The notes under the pieces: generated by a model | Seen by the model: the letters and a program-made list of their open reading frames with translations, nothing else | Databases searched by the model: none | What the model was told of the DNA's origin: nothing | Program-made: the position numbers and the translations under genes | Shown here: piece by piece, positions 26,502 through 36,236 of the stretch | Layout: the number at the start of each line of letters is the position of its first letter | Position numbering within the stretch: position 1 is the stretch's first letter | DNA from: an uncultured Rubripirellula sp. | GTDB lineage: Bacteria > Planctomycetota > Planctomycetia > Pirellulales > Pirellulaceae | Direction: 5' to 3' | NCBI GenBank assembly: GCA_938075415.1 | Contig: CALJHC010000018.1 | Span: 62,001 to 126,000, forward strand | DNA length: 64,000 nt

Positions 26502-28247
26502 ATGCTTGAACTACAGGGTATCCCCGTCTCTCCGGGAGTCGCGATCGGCCCAGCTCTAGTTCTCGACCTAGACGGCTATCGCATTCCGAAAACCATCATC
26601 GCCGCTGAGTCGGTGGAGGATGAGTTTGCGCGGTTGCGCAACGCCATGAAAGGTGTTGCCTCGCAGATCGAAGCAAGCCGCAAGGAAACGTCCGCCGTCG
26701 CTGGGGAGACCACGGCGGACATCTTTTCTGCGCAACTTCAAATGCTGCACGACCCTCGTTTGCAGGCAGAATTGGGAAGGCGAGTCCGGCTGGAACATCA
26801 GTCAGCCGAATACGCTGTTAATCGCGTCCTGAGTCATTACGCAGAGGCCCTTCGTCAGCTCGACAATCCAGTCTTGGCAGACCGAGCCGAGGACGTCAGG
26901 GATATCGAAAAACAATTGCTTTCCGAGCTTGGTGCGGTGATGCAAACGCCGCTTTCGGAAATCTCGGAACCGGTCATCCTACTCGCGCGAACCTTGACCC
27001 CTTCGGAGACAGCAAATCTCGACAGGAGATACATTCGTGCATTCTGCACGGAAATTGGTGGCTCCGGAGGACACACAGCGATTGTCGCAAAAGGTCTGGA
27101 ACTGCCGGCTGTGGTTGGAATCGGACCTTTCCTGGATTCAGTTACCGCGGCATCCCGAGTGATTGTTGACGGTGATCGCGGCGTCATCGTCCTCAACCCA
27201 GATGACGCTACACTTGATAGCTATCGTCGACGAATCAAGCAACGCGAGTCCCTCAGCCAAAGACTCGCCGAACTAAGAGACCTTCCCGCTGAAACGGCCG
27301 ATGGTCTCCGGATCGGGCTCAGTGCAAATATCGAATTTCCGCATGAAACCACTGCTTGCCTACAAAGGGGCGCTGACGGAATCGGTCTATATCGCACAGA
27401 GTTTCTTTACTTGTCCAGCGATGAGACACCTAGCGAGGAGGATCATTACGACGCCTACAGTCAGGTGGTCAAAGAGATGGCAGGGCGTCCGGTTATCATT
27501 CGAACACTTGACCTGGGCGCAGATAAAGTGGGCAGACGCCCAATGACGGAGCGGGAGAATAATCCTTTTCTCGGATTGCGAAGCATCCGACTTTCACTCA
27601 AAAACCTCGATCTCTTTCGTCCGCAACTGCGTGCGATCCTGAGAGCAGCAGTACACGGTGACATCCGGGTCATGTTCCCTTTGATCACCACCATCGCAGA
27701 ATTACGGCAAGCCAGGATGCTTCTCAAAGTGGTGGCCGAGGACCTCAAAGACGCTGGAATTCCGTACCGCTCAGATATCCCGGTCGGAATGATGGTGGAG
27801 GTTCCTGCTGCTGCAGTGATGCTAGAGCACTTTGTGAAAGAGATAGATTTCCTGAGCATCGGAACAAACGATCTGGCACAATACACACTCGCAGTCGATC
27901 GAAGCAACGAATACGTCGCGGACCTTTATCAATCCAGCGACCCAGCTGTACTGCGTCTGATTCAAAATTGCGTCTCGGTCGGTAAAGCTAGCGAAAAGTC
28001 GCTCTCGGTGTGTGGCGAGATGAGCAGCAACCCTGGCCGTGCCCTACTTCTGGTTGGTCTGGGGGTCAGGCATCTCAGCGTTCCGCCGGCCGCCCTAACT
28101 CGCGTCAAGAAGGCAATCCGCAGCGTCACCATAGAACAATGCGAACAGATCGCCGCCCGAGCGATGAGCCTCGAAGCTTCCCGTGATGTTGACATGTACT
28201 TGCTTGACCGTATTTCGAAGTACGTCCCCGAACTGATTGTCTCCTGA
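26502..28247 (+). CDS. ptsI: phosphoenolpyruvate-protein phosphotransferase (PTS enzyme I)
   Basis: Transfers phosphate from PEP to HPr. The start MLELQGIPVSPGVAIGPALV at 26502 fits the family; an ATG 15 nt upstream (26487) is the alternative. The swivelling domain has GGSGGHTAIVAKGLELPAVVG with the active His191. The PEP-binding barrel shows GIGLYRTEFLYL, RTLDLGADK, NPFLGLRSIR, VPVGMMVEVPAAAV-like text, DFLSIGTNDLAQYTLAVDR and the acid/base Cys in SVCGEMSSNPG. 582 residues is usual. It has no GAF domain, unlike PtsP of the classical PTS-Ntr, so a single enzyme I probably serves the regulatory chain. Confidence 0.96.
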   Translation: MLELQGIPVSPGVAIGPALVLDLDGYRIPKTIIAAESVEDEFARLRNAMKGVASQIEASRKETSAVAGETTADIFSAQLQMLHDPRLQAELGRRVRLEHQSAEYAVNRVLSHYAEALRQLDNPVLADRAEDVRDIEKQLLSELGAVMQTPLSEISEPVILLARTLTPSETANLDRRYIRAFCTEIGGSGGHTAIVAKGLELPAVVGIGPFLDSVTAASRVIVDGDRGVIVLNPDDATLDSYRRRIKQRESLSQRLAELRDLPAETADGLRIGLSANIEFPHETTACLQRGADGIGLYRTEFLYLSSDETPSEEDHYDAYSQVVKEMAGRPVIIRTLDLGADKVGRRPMTERENNPFLGLRSIRLSLKNLDLFRPQLRAILRAAVHGDIRVMFPLITTIAELRQARMLLKVVAEDLKDAGIPYRSDIPVGMMVEVPAAAVMLEHFVKEIDFLSIGTNDLAQYTLAVDRSNEYVADLYQSSDPAVLRLIQNCVSVGKASEKSLSVCGEMSSNPGRALLLVGLGVRHLSVPPAALTRVKKAIRSVTIEQCEQIAARAMSLEASRDVDMYLLDRISKYVPELIVS

Positions 28248-28297
28248 TTTAGTTTTCACCAATCCCCCCCAACAACGACTCCCTCCCCGAAGCAATC

Positions 28298-29116
28298 GTG
28301 ACTGTGAACCCTGATCCTCAAACCGCAAACTCCACAAACTCCGACTCGGTCGAACCGAGCGACGGCTCGGTGATGACAGCGGAAACTGATTTGGCGCCGC
28401 CGCTTCGCGTGCGTTACCGAATCCGTTTTGAGAAAAGAGGATTGCTTCGGTGGATCAGCCACCGTGACCTCGCAAGACTGTGGGAACGAATGCTTCGACG
28501 AGCTGCGTTCGCTCTGTCGATGACGGAGGGATTTCACCCGAAGCCAAGAATTGGTTTCCCCTCCGCACTGGCGCTAGGAGTCGACGGTTTGGATGAAGTG
28601 GTCGAGATTGAATTATCAGAGAACCTCTCCCCCGCCGACGTGCTGAATCGCCTCGAAAGCGATGAACAACCCGGCCTGCACATCCGAGCAGTTTGCAAAG
28701 TCCCAGAAGGTTATAAAAAACCTCAACTCAAACACAGCGAATACCGCATATCGATCCCTGACGGACTGCCCCTCGATGAAATTGAGACCGCGATTGAGAG
28801 ACTTCAAGGCACCCCAACGGTCACTGTGCAGAGGAAAAAGAAATCACATTCCTTTGTGACAAAAGAACAAATCCTGACTCTCGAGTGCGAAGCACGAACG
28901 CTGAAGCTAATCTTGGCCGCAAGTGATTCGGCCACACTGCGTCCCCATGACGTTCTGGAGCTGCTGGGATACGACAACTGGGTCGACCTGGGATCACATA
29001 TCACGCGCAACCGTGTTGTGCTGCAAAGCGATGTGGAAAGCCTTGACCAAGAGGTCATTGCGATTTCCGCTCGCAACCAACAATCCACTGAAACTAACCC
29101 CAAGGAAACACCATGA
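28298..29116 (+). CDS. TIGR03936 / DUF2344 family protein
   Basis: A conserved protein normally fused to, or encoded right after, a radical-SAM protein (TIGR03960), and often followed by ribonuclease G/E. The domain starts at RVRYRIRFEKRGLLRWISHRDLARLWERMLRRA and continues with MTEGFHPKPRIGFPSALALGVDGLDEVVEIEL, the two hallmark blocks. The GTG at 28298 gives 25 extra residues rich in Asn/Ser; the ATG at 28373 is a plausible alternative. No Shine-Dalgarno is clear at either. The radical-SAM partner is not next to it here, while the RNase G/E gene is, 127 nt downstream. The molecular role is unknown; a tRNA or rRNA modification role has been suggested by context. Confidence 0.87.
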   Translation: MTVNPDPQTANSTNSDSVEPSDGSVMTAETDLAPPLRVRYRIRFEKRGLLRWISHRDLARLWERMLRRAAFALSMTEGFHPKPRIGFPSALALGVDGLDEVVEIELSENLSPADVLNRLESDEQPGLHIRAVCKVPEGYKKPQLKHSEYRISIPDGLPLDEIETAIERLQGTPTVTVQRKKKSHSFVTKEQILTLECEARTLKLILAASDSATLRPHDVLELLGYDNWVDLGSHITRNRVVLQSDVESLDQEVIAISARNQQSTETNPKETP

Positions 29117-29243
29117 ACGTCACACAGACGTTAACCAACGGTATTTCCGGGGCAACAATCCATATCACCGTTGGCGTCCATGTTAGCGATTCTCGTAGTC
29201 AACTAACATCAAGCCAACCCTACACCGCTAAAGGTGCTCGTCG

Positions 29244-30851
29244 ATGAAGAAAGAAATGCTAATCAATGTGCTGCAACCGGAAGAATGCCGGATTGCCGTT
29301 CTCGAGGATGGGAAGCTCGAAGAGCTTTACATGGAACGAAAGAGCGTGGAAGCGTTCGCCGGAAATATCTATCGGGGCAAAATCGTCAACTTGGAACCTA
29401 GTATCCAAGCGGCGTTTGTTGATTTCGGTGTTGGCCGTAACGGATTTTTACATATCAGTGATGTCGAACCACAATACTTTCGGCAGGGTGGATATGACCC
29501 CGACGAAATCATGCGGGAATCGGACGAGATGGCAGAAGCCGCTGCCAAGCGGGCACGGGAATCCGGGCGAGGAAGCAAGCACGCCTACAAGGGCGGACGT
29601 CCTCGGGTGAAGCCACCCATTCAAGAAATCTTCCGCCGCGGGGACGAAGTACTCGTTCAAGTGATCAAGGAAGGAATTGGAACCAAGGGCCCGACACTCA
29701 GTACCTACCTTTCCATTCCGGGACGGTACCTTGTTTTGATGCCGTCGCTATCGCGTATCGGCGTCAGCCGGAAAATAGAAGACGAGGATGACCGTAAGCG
29801 ACTCAAGCGTTGCCTCTTATCGCTCGCACCGCCAAAGGGGGTTGGGTTTATCGTTCGCACCGCGGGCGCTGGCCGAACCGAGAAAGAACTCCAGCGTGAC
29901 ATGGAGTACCTTCTGCGACTCTGGAAGGCGATTGTTCGGCGTGTCAAAACCAGCAATCAACCGGGCGTCATTTATGAAGAAAGTGACCTGATCATACGAA
30001 CCATCCGTGATATTTTCTCAGACGACATTGACCAAATCCTGATCGATGAACCTGAATCCTACGAGAAGGCGCGTGACTTCCTTAAAATGGTAATGCCGCG
30101 GGTGGTGGATCGATTGAAACTTTACGATGACGCCCTACCTCTGTACCACAAGTACAAGCTTGAGCGAGAAATCATCAAAATCAATCAGCGGCAAGTGCAC
30201 CTGAAAGATGGTGGTTCGATCGTGATTGACCCCACCGAAGCCTTGGTGGCAATCGATGTCAACAGCGGCAACTTTCGCGGCAATGACTCAGCCGAAGAAA
30301 ATGCTTTCCGGCTCAACATGGCAGCAGCGAAGGAAATCGCCCGACAGTTGCGATTACGCGACCTCGGTGGCGTGATCGTCAACGATTTTATCGACATGAG
30401 AAAAGAAAATCATCGTCGAAAACTGGAGCGTTGCCTACGCGATGCGATGGCTGGCGATCGTGCCAGAACAAAAATCTTGCGCACCAGCCCCTTCGGACTG
30501 ATCGAGATGACGCGTCAACGTGTTCGACCAAGCCTTAAACGAAGCATCTACAATGATTGTCCCTGCTGCGACGGTCGAAGCTTGGTGAAAACGGCAGAAA
30601 GCATGTCGATCGAAGTGATTCGAACGCTTGCCCTTGCGGTTCAGAACCAACACATCAAGCGTGTCACCATCCGAGTGAATGATCAGGTAGCCGCACATCT
30701 GAACAATAAAAAGCGGCGAGAAGTGATGGTGATGGAAGACGAGGGTAAAATCACGGTTCAAATCCTCGGTAGCGAAACGCTCTACCCTGAGCACCTAGAA
30801 ATGGACTGCCGAGACGATAATGGTGAGCGTGTTGAAATCAGCGTCATGTGA
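29244..30851 (+). CDS. rng: ribonuclease G/E
   Basis: Single-strand-specific endoribonuclease for rRNA maturation and mRNA decay. The N-terminal S1 domain (GNIYRGKIVNLEPSIQAAFVDFGVGRNGFLHISDV) contains a charged insertion of about 50 residues (DPDEIMRESDEMAEAAAKRA...). It is followed by the 5'-sensor region (GTKGPTLSTYLSIPGRYLVLMP) and the DNase-I-like catalytic domain with ALVAIDVNSGNF and LRDLGGVIVNDFIDM, whose Asp residues bind Mg2+. CPCCDGR is the zinc-link of the dimer. At 535 residues without a long C-terminal scaffold, it is the short RNase G/E type. AAAGGTG precedes the ATG. rplU, common downstream in other bacteria, is absent. Confidence 0.95.
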   Translation: MKKEMLINVLQPEECRIAVLEDGKLEELYMERKSVEAFAGNIYRGKIVNLEPSIQAAFVDFGVGRNGFLHISDVEPQYFRQGGYDPDEIMRESDEMAEAAAKRARESGRGSKHAYKGGRPRVKPPIQEIFRRGDEVLVQVIKEGIGTKGPTLSTYLSIPGRYLVLMPSLSRIGVSRKIEDEDDRKRLKRCLLSLAPPKGVGFIVRTAGAGRTEKELQRDMEYLLRLWKAIVRRVKTSNQPGVIYEESDLIIRTIRDIFSDDIDQILIDEPESYEKARDFLKMVMPRVVDRLKLYDDALPLYHKYKLEREIIKINQRQVHLKDGGSIVIDPTEALVAIDVNSGNFRGNDSAEENAFRLNMAAAKEIARQLRLRDLGGVIVNDFIDMRKENHRRKLERCLRDAMAGDRARTKILRTSPFGLIEMTRQRVRPSLKRSIYNDCPCCDGRSLVKTAESMSIEVIRTLALAVQNQHIKRVTIRVNDQVAAHLNNKKRREVMVMEDEGKITVQILGSETLYPEHLEMDCRDDNGERVEISVM

Positions 30852-30940
30852 TCACGCTTATCCAGGATTCAACGGATTACCCTTGAATCACAGAAGACAC
30901 CGCTGGCGTGGTAGTCAGCGGTAACGCAATCGATCAAAAC

Positions 30941-30971
30941 ACCTATCGAATGGTCAACTCGTTCGATAGGT
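30941..30971 (+). terminator. Hairpin downstream of rng
   Basis: A perfect 10-bp stem ACCTATCGAA / TTCGATAGGT (30941-30950 with 30962-30971) with an 11-nt loop, about 90 nt after the rng stop. No T-run follows. A smaller 7-bp hairpin lies at 30899-30922. Either may mark the transcript end. Confidence 0.4.
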
Positions 30972-31071
30972 TCCCGCACTTTGTAAATTAAAATCGAGTC
31001 CGCACAATTGTCCTTCCAACCAAGCGGCTAGCTCCAAACTCAACTGATGGCAGCGTTTCGAGGAAACATTC

Positions 31072-31794
31072 ATGATCGAACTGGGGGTCAACGTTGACCA
31101 TGTTGCGACGGTAAGGCAAGCGAGACGGACCTACGAACCAGATCCTGTCATCGCAGCGGCGCTCGCTGAACAGGGCGGCGCGGACGGTATTACCTTTCAT
31201 CTTCGTGAAGATCGCCGGCATATTCAGGACCGCGATGTCGCTCTTCTGAAACAAACCGTTACCGTAAAAACGAACCTTGAAATCGCTTGCGCTCAGGAGG
31301 TCGTCGAGATTGCCTGTGCAACCCAGCCTGATTGGGCGTTATTGGTGCCAGAGAGCAGAGAAGAGGTGACAACCGAAGGTGGTTTGGATGTTGCCGGAGA
31401 CAAGGGGCGAGTTCAGGCTGCCATCGAACAACTCAAAGCCTCCAATATCCTTGTCAGCCTTTTTATTGACCCTGATTCGACTCAGGTTGAAGCGGCCTCG
31501 AGCTTAGGTGCTGATGCAGTTGAACTACACACCGGACCCTATGCCCTAGCCAAGGGCAATCATCAACAAGCTGAATTGCAGCGTCTACGAGAGTCAGGGG
31601 GAACGGCTTCTAAGGCTGGACTTCGACTGCACGCTGGCCACGGCTTGAACTATCACAACGTCCGCCCCGTGGCTGCGATCGACAACATGATCGAGCTGAA
31701 CATCGGACATTCCATTGTCTCACGTGCTGTGATGGTTGGCATGAAAGAGGCAGTTTCGCAAATGCGTCAGATTCTTGACCTCGTTTCACCGTGA
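31072..31794 (+). CDS. pdxJ: pyridoxine 5'-phosphate synthase
   Basis: Condenses 1-deoxy-xylulose 5-phosphate with 3-amino-2-oxopropyl phosphate to pyridoxine 5'-phosphate in vitamin B6 synthesis. Recognised from end to end: [23 protein letters not shown] at the N-terminus, [72 protein letters not shown] and [18 protein letters not shown]. Catalytic His and Glu positions are all present. 240 residues is normal. GAGGAAAC sits just before the ATG. Monocistronic. Confidence 0.97.
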   Translation: MIELGVNVDHVATVRQARRTYEPDPVIAAALAEQGGADGITFHLREDRRHIQDRDVALLKQTVTVKTNLEIACAQEVVEIACATQPDWALLVPESREEVTTEGGLDVAGDKGRVQAAIEQLKASNILVSLFIDPDSTQVEAASSLGADAVELHTGPYALAKGNHQQAELQRLRESGGTASKAGLRLHAGHGLNYHNVRPVAAIDNMIELNIGHSIVSRAVMVGMKEAVSQMRQILDLVSP

Positions 31795-31929
31795 AGCTTC
31801 GGAAGCAAGATTCTGACACCTTGGCGTCAAGGGTCGTTCAACACCTACACCTGAGAGCAGCTTGCTTTTGCCAAGTCAGTGCAACCGTCGACATTTTCAG
31901 CCATTATCAAAATGGCCAAAATCGTTTCA

Positions 31930-32583
31930 TCAACGCCATAGCCAATCGTTGAAACCGCTGATCAAGCTACCCTTGTCACTGACGCACTGATAGATCAGCA
32001 ACGTGGTCAACGAGATCGTCACAGCGCAAATGGGCAAAGCTCGAATTCGAGGGGACCGCTGATCGGTTACTTCATTTCTTAGGGCTTTGAGCAGAGATCG
32101 CCAAAAGAAAGGAGTGAGATTCGCTTCAAAAGCCACCACCGACGCGTGTTCAATCGAACTTGGCCCATCAAGCTTGAGATGGACCCCTGACCCCGGAAGA
32201 ACCACCTGCAATTGATCTTCGCGTCCCTCGGCATCCTTATCCAATGACCGAGCAGCCCGCAACAATGGCTCATAAAGGTCTCTCGGCTGGCAACCATAGA
32301 CAACCACTTTGGGGATGGACCCCAAAGCAACAAGACAGACGCACAACGCATAGAAAATCGCAAGAACACCCCATACCAGTGGCCCGAATACTGCTGAAGC
32401 GGCCATCGGGAAAAAGAGCTCAGCAGGCCCCACGGCAATCATGCCGGAAATCGCAAAGGCCAACGCCGCCAGTTCGCATCCCCCAGAGGTTACAAAAACC
32501 CTACCGGACAATCTGATTAACGAGAGCGTCGCGAGATACCCTATCAAAGGAACGAGAAAAAGCAGCAACGGAAACGGTTCCAT
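31930..32583 (-). CDS. hypothetical membrane protein
   Basis: 217 residues with hydrophobic segments at the N-terminus (PLLLFLVPLIGYLATLSLI), two central ones (LAALAFAISGMIAVGPAELFF, ASAVFGPLVWGVLAIFYALCVCLVAL) and one near the C-terminus (ALPICAVTISLTTLLIYQC). A soluble loop of about 75 residues between the third and fourth contains YEPLLRAARSLDKDAEGRE. No family recognised. Start at the second ATG (32583); 32592 is possible. It lies 77 nt downstream of accC on the same strand and may be co-transcribed with it. Confidence 0.6.
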   Translation of the reverse strand: MEPFPLLLFLVPLIGYLATLSLIRLSGRVFVTSGGCELAALAFAISGMIAVGPAELFFPMAASAVFGPLVWGVLAIFYALCVCLVALGSIPKVVVYGCQPRDLYEPLLRAARSLDKDAEGREDQLQVVLPGSGVHLKLDGPSSIEHASVVAFEANLTPFFWRSLLKALRNEVTDQRSPRIRALPICAVTISLTTLLIYQCVSDKGSLISGFNDWLWR

Positions 32584-32660
32584 GGTGATCAAAACACGGT
32601 ACCTTGGTAATCAATTCAAGGGTTGACTTGGGTGCGAAAAGGCGACTGGCGATGCGTTCC

Positions 32661-34004
32661 TCAATCCATTAACTCTCTCTCAACCCATTTCGTATCGTGC
32701 TGTCCCTTGATGAAATCATCATGCTGAAGCACCCGATCATGGAATCCAATTGTTGTCGCAATCCCGTCGACCTGCATCTCAGCCAAGGCACGTCGCATGG
32801 TTGCAATTGCTTCTTCCCGGGTCGGTCGATGAACGATCAACTTAGCAATCATCGAATCGTAGTAGGGTGGCACGGTGTAGCCGCCAAAGACGTGCGAATC
32901 AAACCTGACACCGATTCCCCCCGGAGCGAAAAACTTTTCAATCTTTCCAGGGTTAGGTCGGAATCCCTTATCTGGGTCCTCAGCGTTAATCCGGCATTCA
33001 ATCGCATGACCGGTGCAAGTCAGATCCTCCTGCTTGAAAGGAAGTGGTTCGCCAGCGGCAACAAGAATCTGTGACTTAATCAAATCAACACCGCTGACCA
33101 TCTCAGAAACCGGATGCTCCACCTGTATTCGGGCATTGACTTCAATGAAGTAGAAATCATCATTCTCATCAACGATAAACTCCACCGTACCCGCATTGGT
33201 ATATTCTGCTCCACGAATCATACGAACCGCTGCATCGCAAATTGCGTTTCTACGATCCTCAGGAAGATTCGGGCTCGGTGCCTCTTCAATCAATTTCTGA
33301 TGACGGCGTTGCACACTGCAATCACGTTCGAACAGGTGGCAAATGTTACCGTGATGATCCGCGATGACCTGAACCTCGATGTGTCGGGGATTACCAACGT
33401 ATTTCTCGAGGTAGACGCCACCGTTCCCAAAGGCAGCCTCAGCTTCGGTGCGTGCCTGCGATAGCGCCGTCAGAAGCGAACCTTCGTCAGGAGCAACTCG
33501 CATTCCTTTACCGCCACCCCCGGCAGTTGCCTTGATCAACACGGGATAGCCAATTTCTTTTGCCACCGTCATCGCAACGTCATCTGAATCAATCAATCCG
33601 TCGCTGCCGGGGACCACTGGCACATCCGAGGCGATCGCCATCGATCTCGCGGTGTTCTTGTCCCCTAACTTCTCCATCGCCCCTGGACTTGGACCAATGA
33701 ATTCGAAACCGCTGGCTCGACAGACCTCGTTAAAATGTGCATTTTCGGCGAGAAAACCATACCCGGGATGGATCGCATCAACGTCTCCAACCTCAGCAGC
33801 GGCGATGATCTGGTCGATCTTCAAATAACTGTCAGCGCTGCGAGCAGCACCAACACAGTACGCCTCATCCGCCAATTCCACGTGCATCGAAGTCGCATCG
33901 GCCTCGCTGTAGACAGCAACCGATTTAATACCAAGTTCCCGACACGCACGAATCACGCGAAGTGCAATTTCCCCGCGGTTGGCAATCAAAATCTTTTCAA
34001 ACAC
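32661..34004 (-). CDS. accC: biotin carboxylase subunit of acetyl-CoA carboxylase
   Basis: ATP-dependent carboxylation of biotin on AccB, the first half-reaction of malonyl-CoA formation. N-terminal [26 protein letters not shown] is diagnostic. The ATP-grasp domain has [66 protein letters not shown] (metal-binding Glu and catalytic Arg) and C-terminal [11 protein letters not shown]. 447 residues matches bacterial AccC. It follows accB on the same strand after a 356-bp gap that contains a 19-bp tandem duplication. Confidence 0.97.
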   Translation of the reverse strand: MFEKILIANRGEIALRVIRACRELGIKSVAVYSEADATSMHVELADEAYCVGAARSADSYLKIDQIIAAAEVGDVDAIHPGYGFLAENAHFNEVCRASGFEFIGPSPGAMEKLGDKNTARSMAIASDVPVVPGSDGLIDSDDVAMTVAKEIGYPVLIKATAGGGGKGMRVAPDEGSLLTALSQARTEAEAAFGNGGVYLEKYVGNPRHIEVQVIADHHGNICHLFERDCSVQRRHQKLIEEAPSPNLPEDRRNAICDAAVRMIRGAEYTNAGTVEFIVDENDDFYFIEVNARIQVEHPVSEMVSGVDLIKSQILVAAGEPLPFKQEDLTCTGHAIECRINAEDPDKGFRPNPGKIEKFFAPGGIGVRFDSHVFGGYTVPPYYDSMIAKLIVHRPTREEAIATMRRALAEMQVDGIATTIGFHDRVLQHDDFIKGQHDTKWVERELMD

Positions 34005-34360
34005 AGCTTCGATCTTTCAAAGCGAGTAACTGGAAAACTCCACAATTTATTGCCCCAATCTAATATGTCTCGGGACACACGCATTTTTGGGATTCACCAC
34101 CAATCTCATCACCGACCAGTGAATCAATCGATGGGCGATTTATCCCGGCCCGATTCGAACGGGGTCAACTGAGTCGGAAACACCGCCCGAGAACAGGTGA
34201 TCTCTCCAACAAAAAGGTTCATCAGAGGTGGTTTGAAAGACAAGCCAGTCGACCCGTCACGATCCGCTGATCAGTTAGCTGGTGAACCGACCTTTAGCTG
34301 GTGAACCGACCTTGGTGGATTCTCCAGCCAACACCGTGGAATCGTCTTCGCAGACAAATC
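34005..34360. other. Gap between accB and accC
   Basis: 356 bp, unusually long for accB-accC. Contains the exact 19-bp tandem duplication listed at 34276-34313. No gene seen. Confidence 0.6.
34276..34313. repeat. 19-bp tandem duplication
   Basis: TAGCTGGTGAACCGACCTT occurs twice in succession without a mismatch (34276-34294, 34295-34313), between accB and accC. Confidence 0.92.
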
Positions 34361-34825
34361 TCAATCCGGCTTCACACGAAACATTGGCTTGCCGAAATCA
34401 ACCGGCTCCTGATCGTTTGCCAAGATCTCGACAATGGTTCCACTACATTCCGCAGGGATCTCGTTGAATACCTTCATCGCCTCCACGATACAAACGATCG
34501 TGTCTTCGCCGACGCGGTCGCCGACCTTCACAAACACCGGAGATTCAGGGTTAGCTTTGGAGTAAAACGTGCCCACCATTGGTGCGTCGATTGTGACAGT
34601 TCCAGCATTATCGGCAGGCGGCGTCACGGCAGCACTCGCAGCGACCGGTGCTGGAACAGCCATCGGAGCCGCAACCAGTTGGGCCGCGCCGCCCCGTTTG
34701 AGCTTGATTTTCTCTTCCCCTTCTTGGAGATCGACCTCGCTCAACTCGTGCTGTTCCATCAATTCAATGATCTGCCGGATGCGATCAACATCAAACACAT
34801 CCTTGGGCTTTGCGCCTTTACTCAT
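34361..34825 (-). CDS. accB: biotin carboxyl carrier protein of acetyl-CoA carboxylase
   Basis: Carries the biotin that shuttles carboxyl groups between AccC and the carboxyltransferase. An N-terminal helix region (FDVDRIRQIIELMEQHELSEVDLQEGEEKIKLKRG) is followed by an Ala/Pro-rich linker and the biotinyl domain (IDAPMVGTFY...VCIVEAMKVFNEI), in which the EAMK lysine (Lys118) is biotinylated. The ATG at 34825 gives 154 residues, the usual size; the longer frame to 34948 is not used. The peptidase gene upstream and accC downstream are on the same strand, an order (peptidase-accB-accC) also seen in other bacteria. Confidence 0.96.
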   Translation of the reverse strand: MSKGAKPKDVFDVDRIRQIIELMEQHELSEVDLQEGEEKIKLKRGGAAQLVAAPMAVPAPVAASAAVTPPADNAGTVTIDAPMVGTFYSKANPESPVFVKVGDRVGEDTIVCIVEAMKVFNEIPAECSGTIVEILANDQEPVDFGKPMFRVKPD

Positions 34826-35126
34826 TCGTGACTCGCCATCGTTTGTACGAAAGTAATTGAAAACTGTGGTCAGTGCTAAGACGGGAACGCAACCTGAGGA
34901 CAAATTCAATTCGCAGGTTAAACGCTCAGATCTCAGGACAACAACCACTCTTTACCGTCTGATGCCCCTGTCAATCTCCAGCGGGGAAAGCTCAGGGGGC
35001 AACTAAGGCTCTACTCCTTTTGCGACGCCGCGATTCCTGAAGCCAACGAGGCAACGAGAACCCTCGATCACGACATTGATCTGACAACGCCCAACCGAAG
35101 CTTGGATCGCCTAACTACCCCAAGTT
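34826..35126. other. Intergenic region upstream of accB
   Basis: About 300 bp with no recognisable feature; may hold the accB promoter. Confidence 0.5.
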
Positions 35127-36236
35127 TTACAGCATAAACTGGCAATCATCGAGACCCTTAGGTAGATCACTCAGGACTTCAAAGCCCGAATCCGTCACCA
35201 GCACGTCATCTTCGATACGAATCCCAAAGTCACCGTCAAAATAAACACCCGGTTCAACCGTAATAATCATGCCGCTCTGGAGGGGGTCATCGCCAATTGC
35301 TGACATTCTGGGCCCCTCATGTATCTGCAAACCGATTCCGTGGCCCAAACCATGCTTAAAAGCGTCTTCCAGACCAGCTTTTCGCAACACAGCTCTCGCC
35401 GCATCGTCGACGATTCTCGTGGAGACACCGGGTCCGATCGCTTCAATCGCAGCCATTTGTGCCTCGAGAACGGTCTCATAGGCTTTCTTGAACCGGTCAC
35501 TCGCCCCGCAAGCGTTACCTGGCCGATGAAGGGTTCTCGTCAGATCGCTGGCGTATCCCATGTACTTGGCCCCCCAGTCAATCAGTAAAGTCGATTCCCC
35601 ACCAATCGACCGATCGCCCGGCTGGTAATGGGGAAGCGCCGCTCCAGCCCCGGCTGCCACGATCGGGGAAAAACTACAACCCTCCGCTCCAAAGGACCGC
35701 ATCACCGACTCCAACTCATAGGAGACCTGAAGCTCAGTCCATTCAGGTTTAATTTTTGGAACGACGTCCCGAAACGCCCTCTGCGCCGCATCCACCGCAT
35801 CACGAGTGTGTTGAATTTCAGCGGCATCCTTGATCATACGAAGTCGCTCGACGACTCCGACCACTTCGACAAACTCAACTGAATCACAGCCATCGGTTAG
35901 TCTCTGAAAGGCAGCCATCGAAAGGTGTTCAGCCTCAAGACCTAATCGAACTGGCCCCGCGTGATTTCGTCTTACGGCCCCGAACGCCTCCCGGGTTAAA
36001 TCAGGCAACAAGTCACTTGGCGATCGAATCAACGCCTCAAAATCAGGACACTGTGAGGAGATCTGGCTCTCGTATCGCCCATCGCTCAACAGCAGCGGCT
36101 TCGCCTCAGAAATCAAAAGGTAGGTACTATCACCCGTGAAGCCGGTAAGATAACGAACGTTGATCTCATTGGTGATCAGCAACGCATCAAGTTGACTCTC
36201 CTGCATCGCAGCGACTAGTTGATCAATACGTTTCAT
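35127..36236 (-). CDS. M24 family Xaa-Pro aminopeptidase
   Basis: Metallopeptidase removing the N-terminal residue before proline. An N-terminal creatinase-like domain (INVRYLTGFTGDSTYLLIS) is followed by the pita-bread catalytic domain. The five metal ligands are visible: Asp in LIDWGAKYMGYASDLTRTL (two Asp), His in GLGHGIGLQIHE, Glu in TVEPGVYF and Glu in GIRIEDDVLV. The frame opens at 36281; the ATG at 36236 (MKRIDQLVAAM) matches the family. 369 residues fits the short PepQ/YpdF-like group. It lies directly upstream of accB. Confidence 0.93.
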   Translation of the reverse strand: MKRIDQLVAAMQESQLDALLITNEINVRYLTGFTGDSTYLLISEAKPLLLSDGRYESQISSQCPDFEALIRSPSDLLPDLTREAFGAVRRNHAGPVRLGLEAEHLSMAAFQRLTDGCDSVEFVEVVGVVERLRMIKDAAEIQHTRDAVDAAQRAFRDVVPKIKPEWTELQVSYELESVMRSFGAEGCSFSPIVAAGAGAALPHYQPGDRSIGGESTLLIDWGAKYMGYASDLTRTLHRPGNACGASDRFKKAYETVLEAQMAAIEAIGPGVSTRIVDDAARAVLRKAGLEDAFKHGLGHGIGLQIHEGPRMSAIGDDPLQSGMIITVEPGVYFDGDFGIRIEDDVLVTDSGFEVLSDLPKGLDDCQFML

